Source: Chitinophagaceae bacterium DXS
Lineage (GTDB): Bacteria; Bacteroidota; Bacteroidia; Chitinophagales; Chitinophagaceae
Assembly: GCA_030345135.1 (NCBI GenBank)
Contig: CP128386.1
Span: 279,129-343,128 of the forward strand
DNA length: 64,000 bases
Direction of reading: 5' to 3'
A program made the position numbers and the translations under genes. Below the pieces are notes generated by a model. That model was not told the origin of the DNA and did not search any database. It saw nothing but the letters and a program-made list of their open reading frames with translations. Shown piece after piece: positions 52,988 through 61,943 of the stretch; within the stretch, counting starts at the first letter, position 1; each line of letters starts with the position of its first letter.

Positions 52988-55030
52988 TTAAGCAATTGGT
53001 GCCAAATTAGCCATGGGCTGGGGTTCTACCCATGCATCACTTTCTTTTAAAAGATTGATCAGTTCTTCTACGGCAACATCACTATCAACATTTCTTTTTA
53101 CCACTTCTTTGCCTTTGTATAAAGTGATCTTTCCAACACCGCTTCCTACATACCCAAAATCAGCATCAGCCATTTCGCCGGGGCCGTTTACAATGCAACC
53201 CATAATTGCAATCTTAACGCCTTTCAGGTGATTGGTGACTGAACGGATTTTTGCCGTAGTTTCCTGCAGGTCGAATAATGTTCGTCCGCATGAAGGGCAG
53301 GAAATATATTCTGTTTTGGAAATACGTGTACGAGTAGCCTGTAAAATAGTAAAGGCTGTGTTGTTGATGAATTGCTCCACCGATTTGTTCTGCAAATAGT
53401 TGCGGCCGGATGCATTCATCTTTTCGTAATTCTCAGAAGCTAAAGCATAGCTGGCGGCTGTCATGCCCAGGCAAATACCGTCACCAAAGCCGTCGAGGAA
53501 TAAGGCTCCGCATTCTGTTGAATAGTGAATGAGATGTTCGTCAGTTGAATGCCAGTAGCTGTCTGTAGTAATAATAACCGGGTTGTTGATATTGTTATTC
53601 ATCAGCTCCATAAACATTCTGCGTATGGCAGGCATGCTGTGTTTGTTGGTTGATGAAAGACATAAAACCGCAGTTTCGTCGTTGGCAATATCTGCGAGAT
53701 AAGTATAATTATTGATAGGGGTTTCATCACTAAAGCAGTCAACCATCACAAAATTCAACATATTGCTTTTTGATGAAGCTGCAGCAAAACCGCTATCCTG
53801 GAATATCGGGAAGTATTTGGTTTTGTCTTCAGCAAGCTCCCATGTGGCTGGGTAAACAATTACCTTAAGTGTTCCCGGTAAAGCAAAGTCAAGCAGCTGA
53901 TGTCCCGTAAAAATATAGTCGGCAGCGGCATCACTTATGTTCCACTTATCTGAAGCCTCGTCATAAGTATAGCCTACACTTTCCAGTTGTTTGGGCGTAA
54001 TTTCTTTTAACTTGCTCAGATCTGCAATAACAACCGGAACATGTTTCGAGCCGATATTATCTACCTGGAAGGTCTTTCTCCTATTATGGTTGAACGGATC
54101 ATAAGGGATTTTTTCAACCGGCGGAATGCTTTCACTTTTTGCAGGCTCTCCTGTATACCGTTTTACAAGATCCTTACAAACGGGGATTTCAAATTCCGGG
54201 TCTTCAGTAAGTGAAACACGAATGGTATCACCAATGCCATCTTCCAGTAAAGTGCCTATGCCGGCAGCGCTTTTCACCCTGCCATCTTCGCCGTCGCCAG
54301 CTTCCGTTACACCCAGGTGGAGTGGATAGCATTCACTGAATTCCTGTGTCATTTGTTGAATCAACAGGCGGTAAGCTTGTACCATTACCTGCGGGTTACT
54401 GGCTTTCATACTCAACACAATGTTATGATAGTTTTCGTCCCTTGCAATACGCAAAAACTCCATTGCACTTTCCACCATTCCCATGGGCGTATCGCCGTAA
54501 CGGCTCATAATCCTGTCGCTCAAAGAACCATGGTTTGTACCAATCCGCATGGCGGTACCATATTCTTTACAGATCTTAATGAGCGGAGTAAAGCGGGTGC
54601 GGATCCGTTCAATTTCTTCGTTGTATTCTGCGTCGGTATATTCAATAAAATCAAACTTCTTTTTGTCTACGTAATTGCCCGGATTCACTCGTACTTTTTC
54701 AATAATTCTTGCTGCGATTTCTGCTGCATTCGGTGTAAAGTGAATATCTGCAACCAGTGGAGTTGTATAACCTCTTTTGCGTAGTTCGTTCTTTATATTA
54801 AGCAGGTTTTCGGCTTCTTTTTTTGAAGGAGCGGTAATGCGCACAAGCTCAGCCCCGGCTTCAATGCAACGTATGGTCTGTTCAACTGTACCAATTGTGT
54901 CCATTGTATCCGTCGTTGTCATTGTTTGTAACCGTATCGGGTTAAAATTGCCCAGCGTAAGATCTCCAATCTTTACTTCTAAAGTCTTCAGACGGCTGTA
55001 TGTGGTAAGTGAGTTACAATATAATTGCAT
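52988..55030 (-). CDS. ispG: 4-hydroxy-3-methylbut-2-enyl diphosphate synthase, long form
   Basis: Iron-sulfur enzyme of the MEP pathway that converts MEcPP to HMBPP. At 680 residues it is the long, plant/Bacteroidetes-type form with an extra domain of about 270 residues between the N-terminal TIM barrel (GDLTLGN...NPGNY, about 21-290) and the C-terminal reductase-like domain (about 565-680). The 4Fe-4S ligands are visible in SCPSCGRT and CIVNGPGE. The ATG at 55030 lies 23 bases after a TAnnTTTG box. Together with ispF at 31.8 kb it shows the organism makes isoprenoids by the MEP route. Confidence 0.95.
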   Translation of the reverse strand: MQLYCNSLTTYSRLKTLEVKIGDLTLGNFNPIRLQTMTTTDTMDTIGTVEQTIRCIEAGAELVRITAPSKKEAENLLNIKNELRKRGYTTPLVADIHFTPNAAEIAARIIEKVRVNPGNYVDKKKFDFIEYTDAEYNEEIERIRTRFTPLIKICKEYGTAMRIGTNHGSLSDRIMSRYGDTPMGMVESAMEFLRIARDENYHNIVLSMKASNPQVMVQAYRLLIQQMTQEFSECYPLHLGVTEAGDGEDGRVKSAAGIGTLLEDGIGDTIRVSLTEDPEFEIPVCKDLVKRYTGEPAKSESIPPVEKIPYDPFNHNRRKTFQVDNIGSKHVPVVIADLSKLKEITPKQLESVGYTYDEASDKWNISDAAADYIFTGHQLLDFALPGTLKVIVYPATWELAEDKTKYFPIFQDSGFAAASSKSNMLNFVMVDCFSDETPINNYTYLADIANDETAVLCLSSTNKHSMPAIRRMFMELMNNNINNPVIITTDSYWHSTDEHLIHYSTECGALFLDGFGDGICLGMTAASYALASENYEKMNASGRNYLQNKSVEQFINNTAFTILQATRTRISKTEYISCPSCGRTLFDLQETTAKIRSVTNHLKGVKIAIMGCIVNGPGEMADADFGYVGSGVGKITLYKGKEVVKRNVDSDVAVEELINLLKESDAWVEPQPMANLAPIA

Positions 55031-55053
55031 AAAATCTTCTTTCTAGAATGTAG

Positions 55054-55061
55054 CAAAAATA
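55054..55061 (-). promoter_or_regulatory. Candidate -7 box for ispG
   Basis: Minus-strand TATTTTTG matches TAnnTTTG, 23 bases before the ATG at 55030. Confidence 0.5.
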
Positions 55062-55164
55062 ATGAATAGAGAAACTCAATTCCTGCCGGTACATAAGTTT
55101 AGCGGCTTGTTGGCAGTTAAGAGAGAATAATAAGCGCTCAATGAGGATTTTATAATACGAAAAT

Positions 55165-55172
55165 TATCTTTG
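55165..55172 (+). promoter_or_regulatory. Candidate -7 box for trmD
   Basis: TATCTTTG is an exact TAnnTTTG match, 35 bases before the trmD ATG. Confidence 0.6.
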
Positions 55173-55207
55173 CCGGATGAGCACATCTGCTCAATAAAGA
55201 AAGTTAC

Positions 55208-55891
55208 ATGAAAATAGACATCATAACCGTAGTGCCTGAATTGCTGGAGAGCCCTTTAAGTCATAGTATTATGAAGCGCGCCCGGGAAAAAGGGTTGCTG
55301 GAAGTGAATTTGCATAATTTAAGGAAATGGGCCATTAATAAATACGGGCAGGTGGATGATTACCAATATGGGGGCGGTGCAGGTATGGTAATGATGTGCG
55401 AGCCATTAGTTAATGCAATCGAAGAACTTCAGAAAGATACGTCTTACGACGAAATAATATATATGACGCCCGATGGCGGCACTTTTAACCAGCGTACGGC
55501 AAATAATCTGTCTCTTAAAGAAAATGTTTTGATTATTTGTGGACATTACAAAGGCATAGACCAGCGGATCCGTGATCACTATGTTACAATGGAGATTTCT
55601 ATTGGAGATTATGTTTTGAGCGGGGGAGAATTGGCCGCTGCGGTTGTTGTAGACGCGGTTGGAAGATTACTACCGGGGGTGTTAAACGATGAAACATCGG
55701 CGTTAACAGATTCTTTTCAGGATAATTTACTTGCTCCTCCGGTGTATACACGCCCCGAAAATTTTAATGGATGGGAGGTTCCAGCGGTCCTCTTAAGCGG
55801 AGACCCTAAAAAGGTAGACCAATGGAGGTATGAACAATCCCTTGCAAATACCAGGCTGCGGAGGCCTGATCTGCTAAAAGACGATCTGTAA
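55208..55891 (+). CDS. trmD: tRNA (guanine-N1)-methyltransferase
   Basis: SPOUT-class enzyme that methylates G37 of tRNAs reading CNN and CCN/CGG-type codons, preventing frameshifts; it acts as a homodimer. The 227-residue protein has the N-terminal [17 protein letters not shown], the trefoil-knot SAM site [11 protein letters not shown] and [13 protein letters not shown], and the C-terminal [18 protein letters not shown]. All are conserved. It is transcribed alone with its own promoter; the usual rpsP-rimM-trmD-rplS cluster is broken up, with rplS 40 kb away in this window. Confidence 0.96.
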   Translation: MKIDIITVVPELLESPLSHSIMKRAREKGLLEVNLHNLRKWAINKYGQVDDYQYGGGAGMVMMCEPLVNAIEELQKDTSYDEIIYMTPDGGTFNQRTANNLSLKENVLIICGHYKGIDQRIRDHYVTMEISIGDYVLSGGELAAAVVVDAVGRLLPGVLNDETSALTDSFQDNLLAPPVYTRPENFNGWEVPAVLLSGDPKKVDQWRYEQSLANTRLRRPDLLKDDL

Positions 55892-56186
55892 CTGTGACTA
55901 TTACAGATAACTTATAAATCAGCTTAAATAAATGAATAATACTCCTAAGAGGTTAATTGTGTCCGATTCGGATATGGTAAAGTCTTTGTAAAGTATTTTG
56001 GTAAAAAAAGTCTTCTGATATTTGTGGTACAATATCCTTGGGAAAAGTCCCGTTTTAGATTCCAATATCTAAGTCCAATATCTAAAAATCCAGTATTCAG
56101 AAATCCAGTATGTCCGTGGAAAACCAGTAGCTAAACAATACTAGATTGTTTAGTTGTAAAATGTAAGTTCTAGTAATAGGAAACCA

Positions 56187-56219
56187 TTAAGGCCCTGCTC
56201 CAGCGGGGCCTTAAGTTTT
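56187..56219 (+). terminator. Terminator, 12-bp stem
   Basis: TTAAGGCCCTGC and GCGGGGCCTTAA pair with one mismatch around TCCA, followed by GTTTTATTATT. It lies about 300 bases after trmD. Confidence 0.8.
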
Positions 56220-56382
56220 ATTATTCTTCCCCGCAATTATTTTTTGCTTTCTCTGATGATATTATTGCAGTCCAATTGATTGTGTAACAGAATTATGTCG
56301 CATGCGTCTGCATAACCGGCTCTTTTCCCAAGCCATTATTTAAGATCCGTTTTCAAAAAAATGATCACCTTTGATCCGGTTA

Positions 56383-56396
56383 GCGCCGAAAGGCGC
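56383..56396 (+). promoter_or_regulatory. GNRA-type hairpin in the ade leader
   Basis: GCGCC and GGCGC enclose a GAAA tetraloop, 26 bases before the ade ATG. It is stable and could mask or present the start region. I cannot match it to a known riboswitch. Confidence 0.35.
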
Positions 56397-56421
56397 ACTT
56401 CTTTTAAATCGAAAAATAGCT

Positions 56422-58053
56422 ATGCAAGCCAATTCTTTCAGTATCAAGGCAAATCTGGCAGATGTCTGGAAAAAAGAAATCTATCCCGCGGAAATAAAAG
56501 TGGAAAATGGGAGGATTGCCGCCATTTGTCCTATTGAAGAGGAGCAGTCAATATATGTCCTTCCGGGTTTTGTTGATAGCCATGTTCATATTGAAAGTAG
56601 TTTACTGATCCCTGTGGAATTTGCCCGGCTGGCGGTTACACATGGAACCGTTGCCACCGTGAGTGATCCGCATGAAATTGCCAATGTTTGTGGTATGGCG
56701 GGCGTAGATTTTATGATTGCAAACGGTAAAAAAACGCCTTTTAAATTTTATTTCGGTGCGCCAAGTTGCGTGCCCGCGACCAGCTTTGAAACGGCTGGCG
56801 CAACATTGGAAAGTGATGATGTGAAAGCACTTCTCCAGCGGCCGGAGATTAAATACCTAAGCGAAATGATGAATTTTCCAGGTGTGCTAAATGGCGACGA
56901 GGAAGTCATGAAGAAATTAAAGGCTGCGCATGATCTGGATAAGCCTGTTGACGGTCATGCGCCGGGTTTGCGGGGCGAAATGGCAAAAAAATATATAGAC
57001 GCCGGTATTTCAACTGATCATGAGTGTTTCACAGCAGAAGAAGCATTGGACAAGATCGGGTATGGTATGAAAATTCTGATAAGGGAAGGTAGTGCCGCAA
57101 AGAATTTTGAGGCGCTCGCAGATCTTTTGCATGAACATGCGGATGTAATAATGTTTTGTAGTGATGATAAACATCCTGACAGTTTGATTCTTGGTCACAT
57201 AAACCAGCTTTGTGCAAGGGCAGTTGCAAAAGGGATTTCATTATTTAACGTGCTACAGGCCGCCTGCGTAAACCCTGTTCAGCACTACAAACTAGACGTT
57301 GGACTGCTGCGCGTAGCGGACCCTGCAGACTTTATTGCAGTAAATGATTTGAAAGATTTTAAAGTAGTACAAACCTATATAGGAGGCAACCTGGTTGCGG
57401 AAAACGGCAGCTCAAAAATTCAATCAGCCCAGGTTTCAGCGATTAATTTTTTTGACTGTGATCCAATTCAAACCGATGACATCCAAGTAAAGGCAGCTGG
57501 CAAGAGTTTCATTGATGTTATAGAAGCGCTTGATGGCCAGCTGATCACCAATAAATTGAGTTCATCACCCAGGATTGTTGATGGATACGTCTCCTCCGAT
57601 ACAGACTGCGATATTTTAAAACTGGTGGTTGTAAACAGATATAAAAAGGCACCGGTGGCCGTTTCTTTTATTAAGAATTTCGGAATAAAACAGGGTGCGA
57701 TCGCATCAAGTGTGGCGCATGATAGTCACAATGTAATTGCTGTTGGGGCTGATGATGAGTCTTTGGTCCGGGCTGTAAACCTGGTCGTAAAAGAAAAAGG
57801 CGGGCTTAGTTGTGTGTCTGAAAATGCCGAGAAAATACTGCCGTTACCGGTAGCGGGCTTGATGACCACAGATGATGGCTACAGCGTTGCTGAAGCTTAC
57901 ACATCACTTGATAATATGGCTAAAATTACCTTGGGTTCAACCCTGGCATCGCCTTATATGACATTAAGCTTTATGGCTCTTTTAGTTATTCCGCATTTAA
58001 AGTTGAGTGATAAAGGCCTGTTTGATGGGGATACTTTCAGCTTTGTTAACTAA
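56422..58053 (+). CDS. ade: Adenine deaminase
   Basis: Deaminates adenine to hypoxanthine for purine salvage; an amidohydrolase-type metalloenzyme of 543 residues. The N-terminal metal site shows PGFVDSHVHIESSLL, followed by THGTVATVSDPHEIANV, VDGHAPG, STDHECFTAEEA, and the CSDDKHPD motif of this family. The C-terminal domain (DSHNVIAVG, GGLSCVSENAE) is standard. The ATG at 56422 gives the usual N-terminus; the open frame reaches 56371. Together with guaD (61.9 kb) and upp (60.1 kb) it forms a scattered nucleobase salvage set. Confidence 0.94.
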   Translation: MQANSFSIKANLADVWKKEIYPAEIKVENGRIAAICPIEEEQSIYVLPGFVDSHVHIESSLLIPVEFARLAVTHGTVATVSDPHEIANVCGMAGVDFMIANGKKTPFKFYFGAPSCVPATSFETAGATLESDDVKALLQRPEIKYLSEMMNFPGVLNGDEEVMKKLKAAHDLDKPVDGHAPGLRGEMAKKYIDAGISTDHECFTAEEALDKIGYGMKILIREGSAAKNFEALADLLHEHADVIMFCSDDKHPDSLILGHINQLCARAVAKGISLFNVLQAACVNPVQHYKLDVGLLRVADPADFIAVNDLKDFKVVQTYIGGNLVAENGSSKIQSAQVSAINFFDCDPIQTDDIQVKAAGKSFIDVIEALDGQLITNKLSSSPRIVDGYVSSDTDCDILKLVVVNRYKKAPVAVSFIKNFGIKQGAIASSVAHDSHNVIAVGADDESLVRAVNLVVKEKGGLSCVSENAEKILPLPVAGLMTTDDGYSVAEAYTSLDNMAKITLGSTLASPYMTLSFMALLVIPHLKLSDKGLFDGDTFSFVN

Positions 58054-58064
58054 GTAAAGTGTCG

Positions 58065-58487
58065 TTATTTCTTTTCTTCTGCAGCTGCACTCATAATACT
58101 CAGCGCAACGCTGTCGGTGCCTTTTGGAGTGCCATAACGCGCTTTAAATTTCATGGATTGTCCGGCTGGTAATAACTTTCCATACACATCTTCATGGTTG
58201 GCTACCAATGCTCCTGCTTTGTTGTAAAAGAGCATTTTTACCCGGATGTTTTTATAGCCGGTAACCGTTGCTTTGTTCATTATTGTTCCTTTCACCACTG
58301 TTTGGCCAAACAGGTTGCGCCGGTCATCCCCTGCAATCTGCAAGAAGTTTACAGGATTTTTTTGTTCCTTTTTCGCCAGGCTTTCCTTTTGTTGTGCATA
58401 AACCTGGTCCTCAGTAGAGTCGGCGTTTTTGCAACTATAAAAAAAGGTGATTATTGATAAAAACAGCAGAGCTGGAATTCGCTTCAT
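58065..58487 (-). CDS. Small lipoprotein of unknown function
   Basis: A 140-residue predicted lipoprotein with lipobox FYSC ending at C19. After a charged, Gln/Lys-rich linker the body has a beta-sandwich look: VVKGTIMNKATVTGYKNIRVKMLFYNKAGALVANHEDVYGKLLPAGQSMKFKARY, with paired GTI and G-x-S-x-KFKA strands as in FxLYD- or DUF3426-type domains. No enzymatic motif is seen. The start at 58487 was chosen for its signal peptide; the frame upstream to 58544 runs into repeats. Its end faces the end of ade, 11 bases away. Confidence 0.7.
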   Translation of the reverse strand: MKRIPALLFLSIITFFYSCKNADSTEDQVYAQQKESLAKKEQKNPVNFLQIAGDDRRNLFGQTVVKGTIMNKATVTGYKNIRVKMLFYNKAGALVANHEDVYGKLLPAGQSMKFKARYGTPKGTDSVALSIMSAAAEEKK

Positions 58488-58526
58488 GAATGATGGGAGT
58501 TTAAATAAAGATAAGGCGGAAAGAGC

Positions 58527-58576
58527 GTAAGATGTGTAAGACATGTAAGACCGTAAGATAGTAAGACAGTAAGATG
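58527..58576. repeat. GTAAGA word array, 8-9-nt period
   Basis: Six words beginning GTAAGA, each 8 or 9 nt long. It lies between the lipoprotein gene and anmK. The word core GTAAG also occurs in the heptads at 50476-50573. Confidence 0.8.
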
Positions 58577-58649
58577 GGGGGAAGAAAAAGGGTTCTGGAG
58601 GTTGTGGCCTTTCAAAACCCTGGAGAAGTTAAAATGTACATTATCTGAA

Positions 58650-59741
58650 TTAAGCTTCCTGGCCGATCCATACTGCGCCGCCGATGCTGTCACGGGTGGC
58701 ACCGGTAACCGAACTCAGCGTAGTGTTTTCTTCACGCCATCTCAATATTCCCAGGAGCGCCATAATCAATGCTTCTTTGTATTGAATTGTCAGTTCATCC
58801 GGAACAATCACTTTTATGTTTAACGGACTTAATACTGCAGAAAGTCTGTTTACCAGGAAAGTATTAAATGCTCCTCCGCCGGTAACAAGGAGTTGTTTTT
58901 CAGATGAAGGCTGATGTAAGCCATTCAGGCTGTATGCGACCTGCTGAGCTATGTGCTCGGTATATGTTCTGAGCGCATCAGGAGTTGAAAGGCCAAACGA
59001 CTCTACCAATGGGTAAATAACGTCTGTTCCAAATGTGTTAGCAAGCGATTTGGGGTATGATTTCTTATAATACTCCTGGTTGTTTAGTGCCGTAAGAAGA
59101 GGTGTATGAATTGCTCCGGCAGCTGCCATCGCGCCATTTTCGTCAAATTCTTTTCCTTCTTTCGTGGCAAGCATATTCAAAATACGGTTGGCTGCACAGA
59201 CATCAAAAGCAACTGTCCCGGATTCTTTTTTTACTGAGATATTGGAGATTCCGCCGATGTTTAGCAAATAATCATAGTCGGTAAATAGCAATTTCTCACC
59301 CATGGGAACGATCGGCGCGCCCTGACCATTTAGCGCAACGTCCATCGATCGAAGGTCGCTTACGACATTGATACCAGTTAACGCGGCAATCACTGATCCG
59401 TCTCCCAATTGTGCCGTTAATCCCAGTTCTGGTTCGTGGAAGGTGGTATGACCGTGTGAAGCTACCAACTGAATGCGATGATGCAGATGATTGGTTTCGA
59501 CAAATTCATTAATCGAGGTGGCAATATATTTCCCAAGATCTTTATGTAACAGCAGATAGTCTCTTGCATTCAGCGAAGTGGCGTTTTGTAATCTTTCTTT
59601 CAGTTCCAGTGCGAATGGATAACAATGCGCTTTTTTTATCTCATAACTCCATTTTCCGCCGCTATCATCAAGTTCGGTGAAAGCTACATCAAGCCCGTCA
59701 ATAGAAGAACCGCTCATTATGCCAATTACTCTGTAAACCAT
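58650..59741 (-). CDS. anmK: Anhydro-N-acetylmuramic acid kinase
   Basis: Phosphorylates and opens 1,6-anhydroMurNAc, released when lytic transglycosylase products are recycled, giving MurNAc-6-phosphate. The 363-residue protein of the ASKHA fold has IGIMSGSSIDGLDVA at residues 5-19, the SHGHTTFHEP motif, NIGGISNIS and LLVTGGGAFN. All are standard. The ATG at 59741 gives the exact family start. No murQ etherase is adjacent, so the next step must be elsewhere. It is functionally linked to the amgK-like/murU operon at 39 kb and the transglycosylase at 18 kb. Confidence 0.95.
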   Translation of the reverse strand: MVYRVIGIMSGSSIDGLDVAFTELDDSGGKWSYEIKKAHCYPFALELKERLQNATSLNARDYLLLHKDLGKYIATSINEFVETNHLHHRIQLVASHGHTTFHEPELGLTAQLGDGSVIAALTGINVVSDLRSMDVALNGQGAPIVPMGEKLLFTDYDYLLNIGGISNISVKKESGTVAFDVCAANRILNMLATKEGKEFDENGAMAAAGAIHTPLLTALNNQEYYKKSYPKSLANTFGTDVIYPLVESFGLSTPDALRTYTEHIAQQVAYSLNGLHQPSSEKQLLVTGGGAFNTFLVNRLSAVLSPLNIKVIVPDELTIQYKEALIMALLGILRWREENTTLSSVTGATRDSIGGAVWIGQEA

Positions 59742-60144
59742 ATTCAAATATTTATAACTCAAATAATATTGCTGTGCGATCTCGTTATTGTAATTTCCTG
59801 CTCTGCATCAGCAATTACGCCGCAAAGGAAAACTATAATGTTTAAAGTTTAGATATAATGTTTTAAACCATTTTTTCCTGCGTTCAGAAAATTGTACCGA
59901 TCAACTATTTTTTTTGAAGGGTTGAGGAATTTTTAACCAAAAAAACTGACTGATGAGGATCACTGAATTGCCAGCTTAAACAATTAAATTCCAACGGGCT
60001 GCAACAGCTTTTTAAAGGCTCTTTTTGTTGCAGGGAGAGCAAACTGGTCCCGGGTGTTAAAAAAAGCTATTTGGCAGGGTTCCAGATGGTCGTTTTTTTC
60101 TTTTCTGACTTATCGCTTACCATTATTCCGCTTATCTTAGCGGC
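59742..60144. other. Intergenic region between anmK and upp
   Basis: Divergent promoter region of about 400 bases, AT-rich. TATCTTAG at 60133-60140, one mismatch from TAnnTTTG, ends four bases before the upp ATG and would give a leaderless transcript. I see no hairpin or gene in the rest. Confidence 0.5.
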
Positions 60145-60798
60145 ATGGTAATCAACCTTAGCGACGAGCATAGCCTGGTTAGCAACTGGGTGAGCGAATT
60201 AAGAAATGTTGAAATTCAAACCGATCGCATGCGTTTCAGGCGTAATCTTGAGCGCATAGGAGAGGTAGCCGCTTATGAAATAAGCAAAACGCTCGCGTGG
60301 AAAGAGGAAGAAGTACAAACGCCATTGGGCGCTCATACAGCTAAGGTATTGCTGGAACAACCGGTAATTGCGACAATTTTACGCGCAGGATTACCGTTAC
60401 ACAACGGAGTTCTCAATTATTTCGACAAGGCAGACAATGCTTTTGTATCAGCATACCGCAAACACCATCGTGATGGTTCGTTCGATATCAATCTTGAATA
60501 CTTGAGCTCTCCTGCGATAGAAGGGCGTGTGTTGATAATAAGTGATCCGATGCTGGCTACCGGCGCATCCCTGGTTAAAACTATTGAAGCCATAAAAAAC
60601 GAAGGTGAACCCGCCGAAATTCACGTTGTAGTGGCTATTGCCTGCACTGTGGGCATTGAGTATGTGCACCGCGAAGCTGGCGAGGAAATTAAGATCTGGT
60701 GTGGAGATATTGATGATGAACTGACAGCCAAAGGCTATATTGTTCCCGGATTGGGAGATGCGGGTGATCTTGCCTTCGGCCCTAAAAATCAGTTCTAA
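60145..60798 (+). CDS. upp: Uracil phosphoribosyltransferase
   Basis: Makes UMP from uracil and PRPP for pyrimidine salvage. The 217-residue protein has TDRMRFRRNLERIG near residue 28, the ILRAGLPLHNGVL segment, the PRPP-binding motif VLIISDPMLATGASLVKTIEAI, and the uracil-binding C-terminus IVPGLGDAGDLAFG. All are intact. The start codon lies only four bases after a near-consensus -7 box. Confidence 0.95.
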   Translation: MVINLSDEHSLVSNWVSELRNVEIQTDRMRFRRNLERIGEVAAYEISKTLAWKEEEVQTPLGAHTAKVLLEQPVIATILRAGLPLHNGVLNYFDKADNAFVSAYRKHHRDGSFDINLEYLSSPAIEGRVLIISDPMLATGASLVKTIEAIKNEGEPAEIHVVVAIACTVGIEYVHREAGEEIKIWCGDIDDELTAKGYIVPGLGDAGDLAFGPKNQF

Positions 60799-60868
60799 TT
60801 AAGATCTTTTTCCTAATTTTAGCGACCATAGTTTTTGTCTATATTTACAATATCCAAGAATAACTCAA

Positions 60869-61879
60869 ATGAGAAAAGTTGCATTTTTATTATGTACATT
60901 CATTTGCATTAAATGGAGTTTTGCTCAGGACCCGCATTTTTCTCAGTTCTACGCATCCCCATTAACCCTTAATCCCGCTTTCACCGGAAAATTTGAGGGT
61001 GCTTTTCGTGTTGCAGGGAATTACAGAAATCAATGGCCCACAATAAACAGGGCTTACCAGACATCCACCGTTTCAGCAGATTTTCATTTGCTGCCAAATG
61101 TGCTTAGCTACCGGGATACCTGGGGTGTTGGTGTAATGGGGTTCACTGATAAGAGTTCTGCCGGTGCACTCAATTTCAATTATTTTTCTGTTTCAACAGC
61201 CTTTCACAAAGGGTTGGATGAAGACGGTTACCATCAGTTGGGACTAGGATTCCAGGCCACTTATGCCAATATGATTATTAACACATCGCAGTTAAAGTTT
61301 GAAGATCAGCTTACATCAAACGGATTTACGGGTGTTACCCAGGAAATGTTTAATGGAATGAGCCTTAAGAAAAACTACATGGATGTGAATGCCGGTGTAT
61401 TGTACACTGCGAGTACCACCGATAAAAATAATTTTTATGCCGGTGTGAGCATGTATCACATTACCCGTCCCAAACAACAATTCACCACCGGGCCACTGTA
61501 TTTGCTTGATCCGCGGATTACCGTACATGGTGGAGGATACGTACCTTTTGGGTTCAATAATACGTTCCATTTTAGTGGGTTGTATAGCAGCCAGGGAGGT
61601 GCAAGTGAAACTGTAATTGGTGGTTCGGTTCAGTTCCCTGTTAGTGAAGAGGGTGTAGAAAAGCCGACCAGCTTTTATGCCGGCGCATGGATGCGGTTGA
61701 AAGATGCCCTGATCCCCTATATCGGGTTAGAATACAGTGATTTTAGACTGGGTGTAACTTATGATATAAATGTATCAAGCCTGAAAACAGCTTCACAGAG
61801 CAGGGGAGGAATTGAAATATCTCTGATTTACATAAACAGACCTTCCGGTTCCAAAGGAATACCCTGTCCTAAATTCTAG
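60869..61879 (+). CDS. PorP/SprF family type IX secretion membrane protein
   Basis: A 336-residue outer-membrane barrel with signal peptide (about 1-19, cleaved before QDPHFSQ). The mature start QDPHFSQFYASPLTLNPAFTG is the family hallmark, followed by RVAGNYRNQWPTI. Members help secretion or surface assembly of specific large T9SS cargo; SprF is the partner of the adhesin SprB in Flavobacterium. No large repeat-rich cargo gene lies beside it here. It belongs functionally with gldJ and porV at 28.7-31.7 kb. Confidence 0.9.
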   Translation: MRKVAFLLCTFICIKWSFAQDPHFSQFYASPLTLNPAFTGKFEGAFRVAGNYRNQWPTINRAYQTSTVSADFHLLPNVLSYRDTWGVGVMGFTDKSSAGALNFNYFSVSTAFHKGLDEDGYHQLGLGFQATYANMIINTSQLKFEDQLTSNGFTGVTQEMFNGMSLKKNYMDVNAGVLYTASTTDKNNFYAGVSMYHITRPKQQFTTGPLYLLDPRITVHGGGYVPFGFNNTFHFSGLYSSQGGASETVIGGSVQFPVSEEGVEKPTSFYAGAWMRLKDALIPYIGLEYSDFRLGVTYDINVSSLKTASQSRGGIEISLIYINRPSGSKGIPCPKF

Positions 61880-61943
61880 TAAAGTACAAACCGTCTGCCC
61901 GGAAGATTCACTACTTGGATCTATCATTAAATCGTATGATTGT

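Larger units (their letters stand above)
55892..56421. other. Intergenic region before ade with terminator and hairpins
   Basis: Holds repeated TCCAATATCTAA and TCCAGTATTCAG segments (56058-56113), a strong hairpin terminator (56187-56219) and a GCGCC-GAAA-GGCGC hairpin (56383-56396) that could lie in the leader of the following gene. No gene is seen. Confidence 0.6.

Noticed and set aside
56300-56421. Purine riboswitch before ade
   Set aside because: No three-way junction or conserved core bases can be found; only a simple hairpin is present.
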